IMG/VR virus record: IMGVR_UViG_3300036791_000393
Span: 1 to 25,965 of that record
Reading direction: 5' to 3' (one strand)
From: a virus
Length of the DNA: 25,965 nt
Shown: positions 25,879-25,965 of the stretch, piece by piece
Position numbering within the stretch: the stretch's first letter is position 1
Layout of the letters: the number at the start of each line of letters is the position of its first letter
Program-made: the position numbers and the translations under genes
The notes under the pieces: model-generated
What the model was told of the DNA's origin: nothing
Seen by the model: the letters and a program-made list of their open reading frames with translations, nothing else
Databases searched by the model: none

Positions 25879-25965
25879 ATGACAATTCCACACGACGTTC
25901 CAATCTTCACGATAAACCTCGACAAGAAGTGCGCCGAGTGCGGCAAAGCCAACGGCGTCGCTGAA
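25879..25965 (+). CDS. Start of a small protein with a CxxC motif, partial
   Basis: ATG at 25879, six bases after the methyltransferase stop, with GAGGGAG upstream. The 29 codons seen read MTIPHDVPIFTINLDKKCAE and CGKANGVAE, with a C-x2-C (CAEC) that suggests a zinc-binding protein. The rest lies beyond the window. Confidence 0.6.
   Translation, partial: MTIPHDVPIFTINLDKKCAECGKANGVAE

Noticed and set aside
1-25965. CRISPR array or insertion sequence
   Set aside because: No regularly spaced direct repeats and no transposase or terminal inverted repeats were seen; the repeats present are short dyads and protein-level modules.

Overview
The window holds most of a temperate, tailed (podovirus-like) phage or prophage of an alphaproteobacterium. 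A long leftward block carries packaging, head, connector and tail genes, and a rightward early block carries recombination, integration and DNA-modification genes. Host evidence: the sequence is very GC-rich, it encodes a GcrA-type cell-cycle regulator (a family largely confined to Alphaproteobacteria), and -35 boxes are of the TTGAC type. A Bradyrhizobium/Rhodopseudomonas-like host is a guess. There is no tRNA, rRNA, CRISPR array or insertion sequence that I can support.

Layout, read in the direction of leftward transcription. (1) Genetic switch, 20.8-21.57 kb: a small Cro-like protein (minus) and an XRE repressor (plus) are divergent. Three copies of a 15-bp palindrome, CTCACG-N3-CGTGAG, lie in the divergent and rightward promoter regions. 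(2) Leftward genes 20.57-18.03 kb: HNH endonuclease, GcrA, a DUF1376 protein, a 50-aa protein, a 44-aa one-span membrane protein, a stand-alone OmpR-type winged helix, an 82-aa protein and a holin-like two-span protein. (3) A non-coding stretch of about 570 bp with inverted repeats, upstream of the terminase. (4) Packaging and head, 17.46-11.13 kb: a short ORF, large terminase, an HTH protein, a zinc-ribbon protein, portal, then two apparent cargo genes (a glycosyltransferase-like protein and a TylF-type methyltransferase). (5) An intergenic island at 10.86-11.13 kb containing what looks like a complete miniature gene: promoter, Shine-Dalgarno site, 14-codon Arg/Lys/His-rich ORF and terminator. 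(6) Head and tail, 10.85-0 kb: Pro/Ala-rich protein, several small structural proteins, putative scaffold, major capsid protein, connector and tail-nozzle-like proteins, a three-times-HxxxH protein, a GNAT-like protein and two putative ejection proteins, the last running off the window edge.

Rightward early block, 21.57-25.97 kb: a 104-aa protein, an RHH-like small protein, a Bet/RecT annealing protein, a 37-aa membrane protein, an AlpA/Xis-like protein overlapping a tyrosine integrase, a 60-aa protein, a DNA cytosine-5 methyltransferase and a partial CxxC protein. Most starts overlap the preceding stop (ATGA, GTGA or TTGA), so both arms are tightly coupled operons.

The main points for follow-up are the 14-codon basic ORF unit, the glycosyltransferase/methyltransferase pair between portal and capsid, the 116-aa protein with three HxxxH motifs in the tail operon, a 16-bp element repeated at three late intergenic sites, the repressor operators, and a Gly-Tyr beta-module shared by three virion proteins. 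No endolysin, recognisable small terminase subunit, tail fibre or replication polymerase is visible, and these probably lie outside the window.
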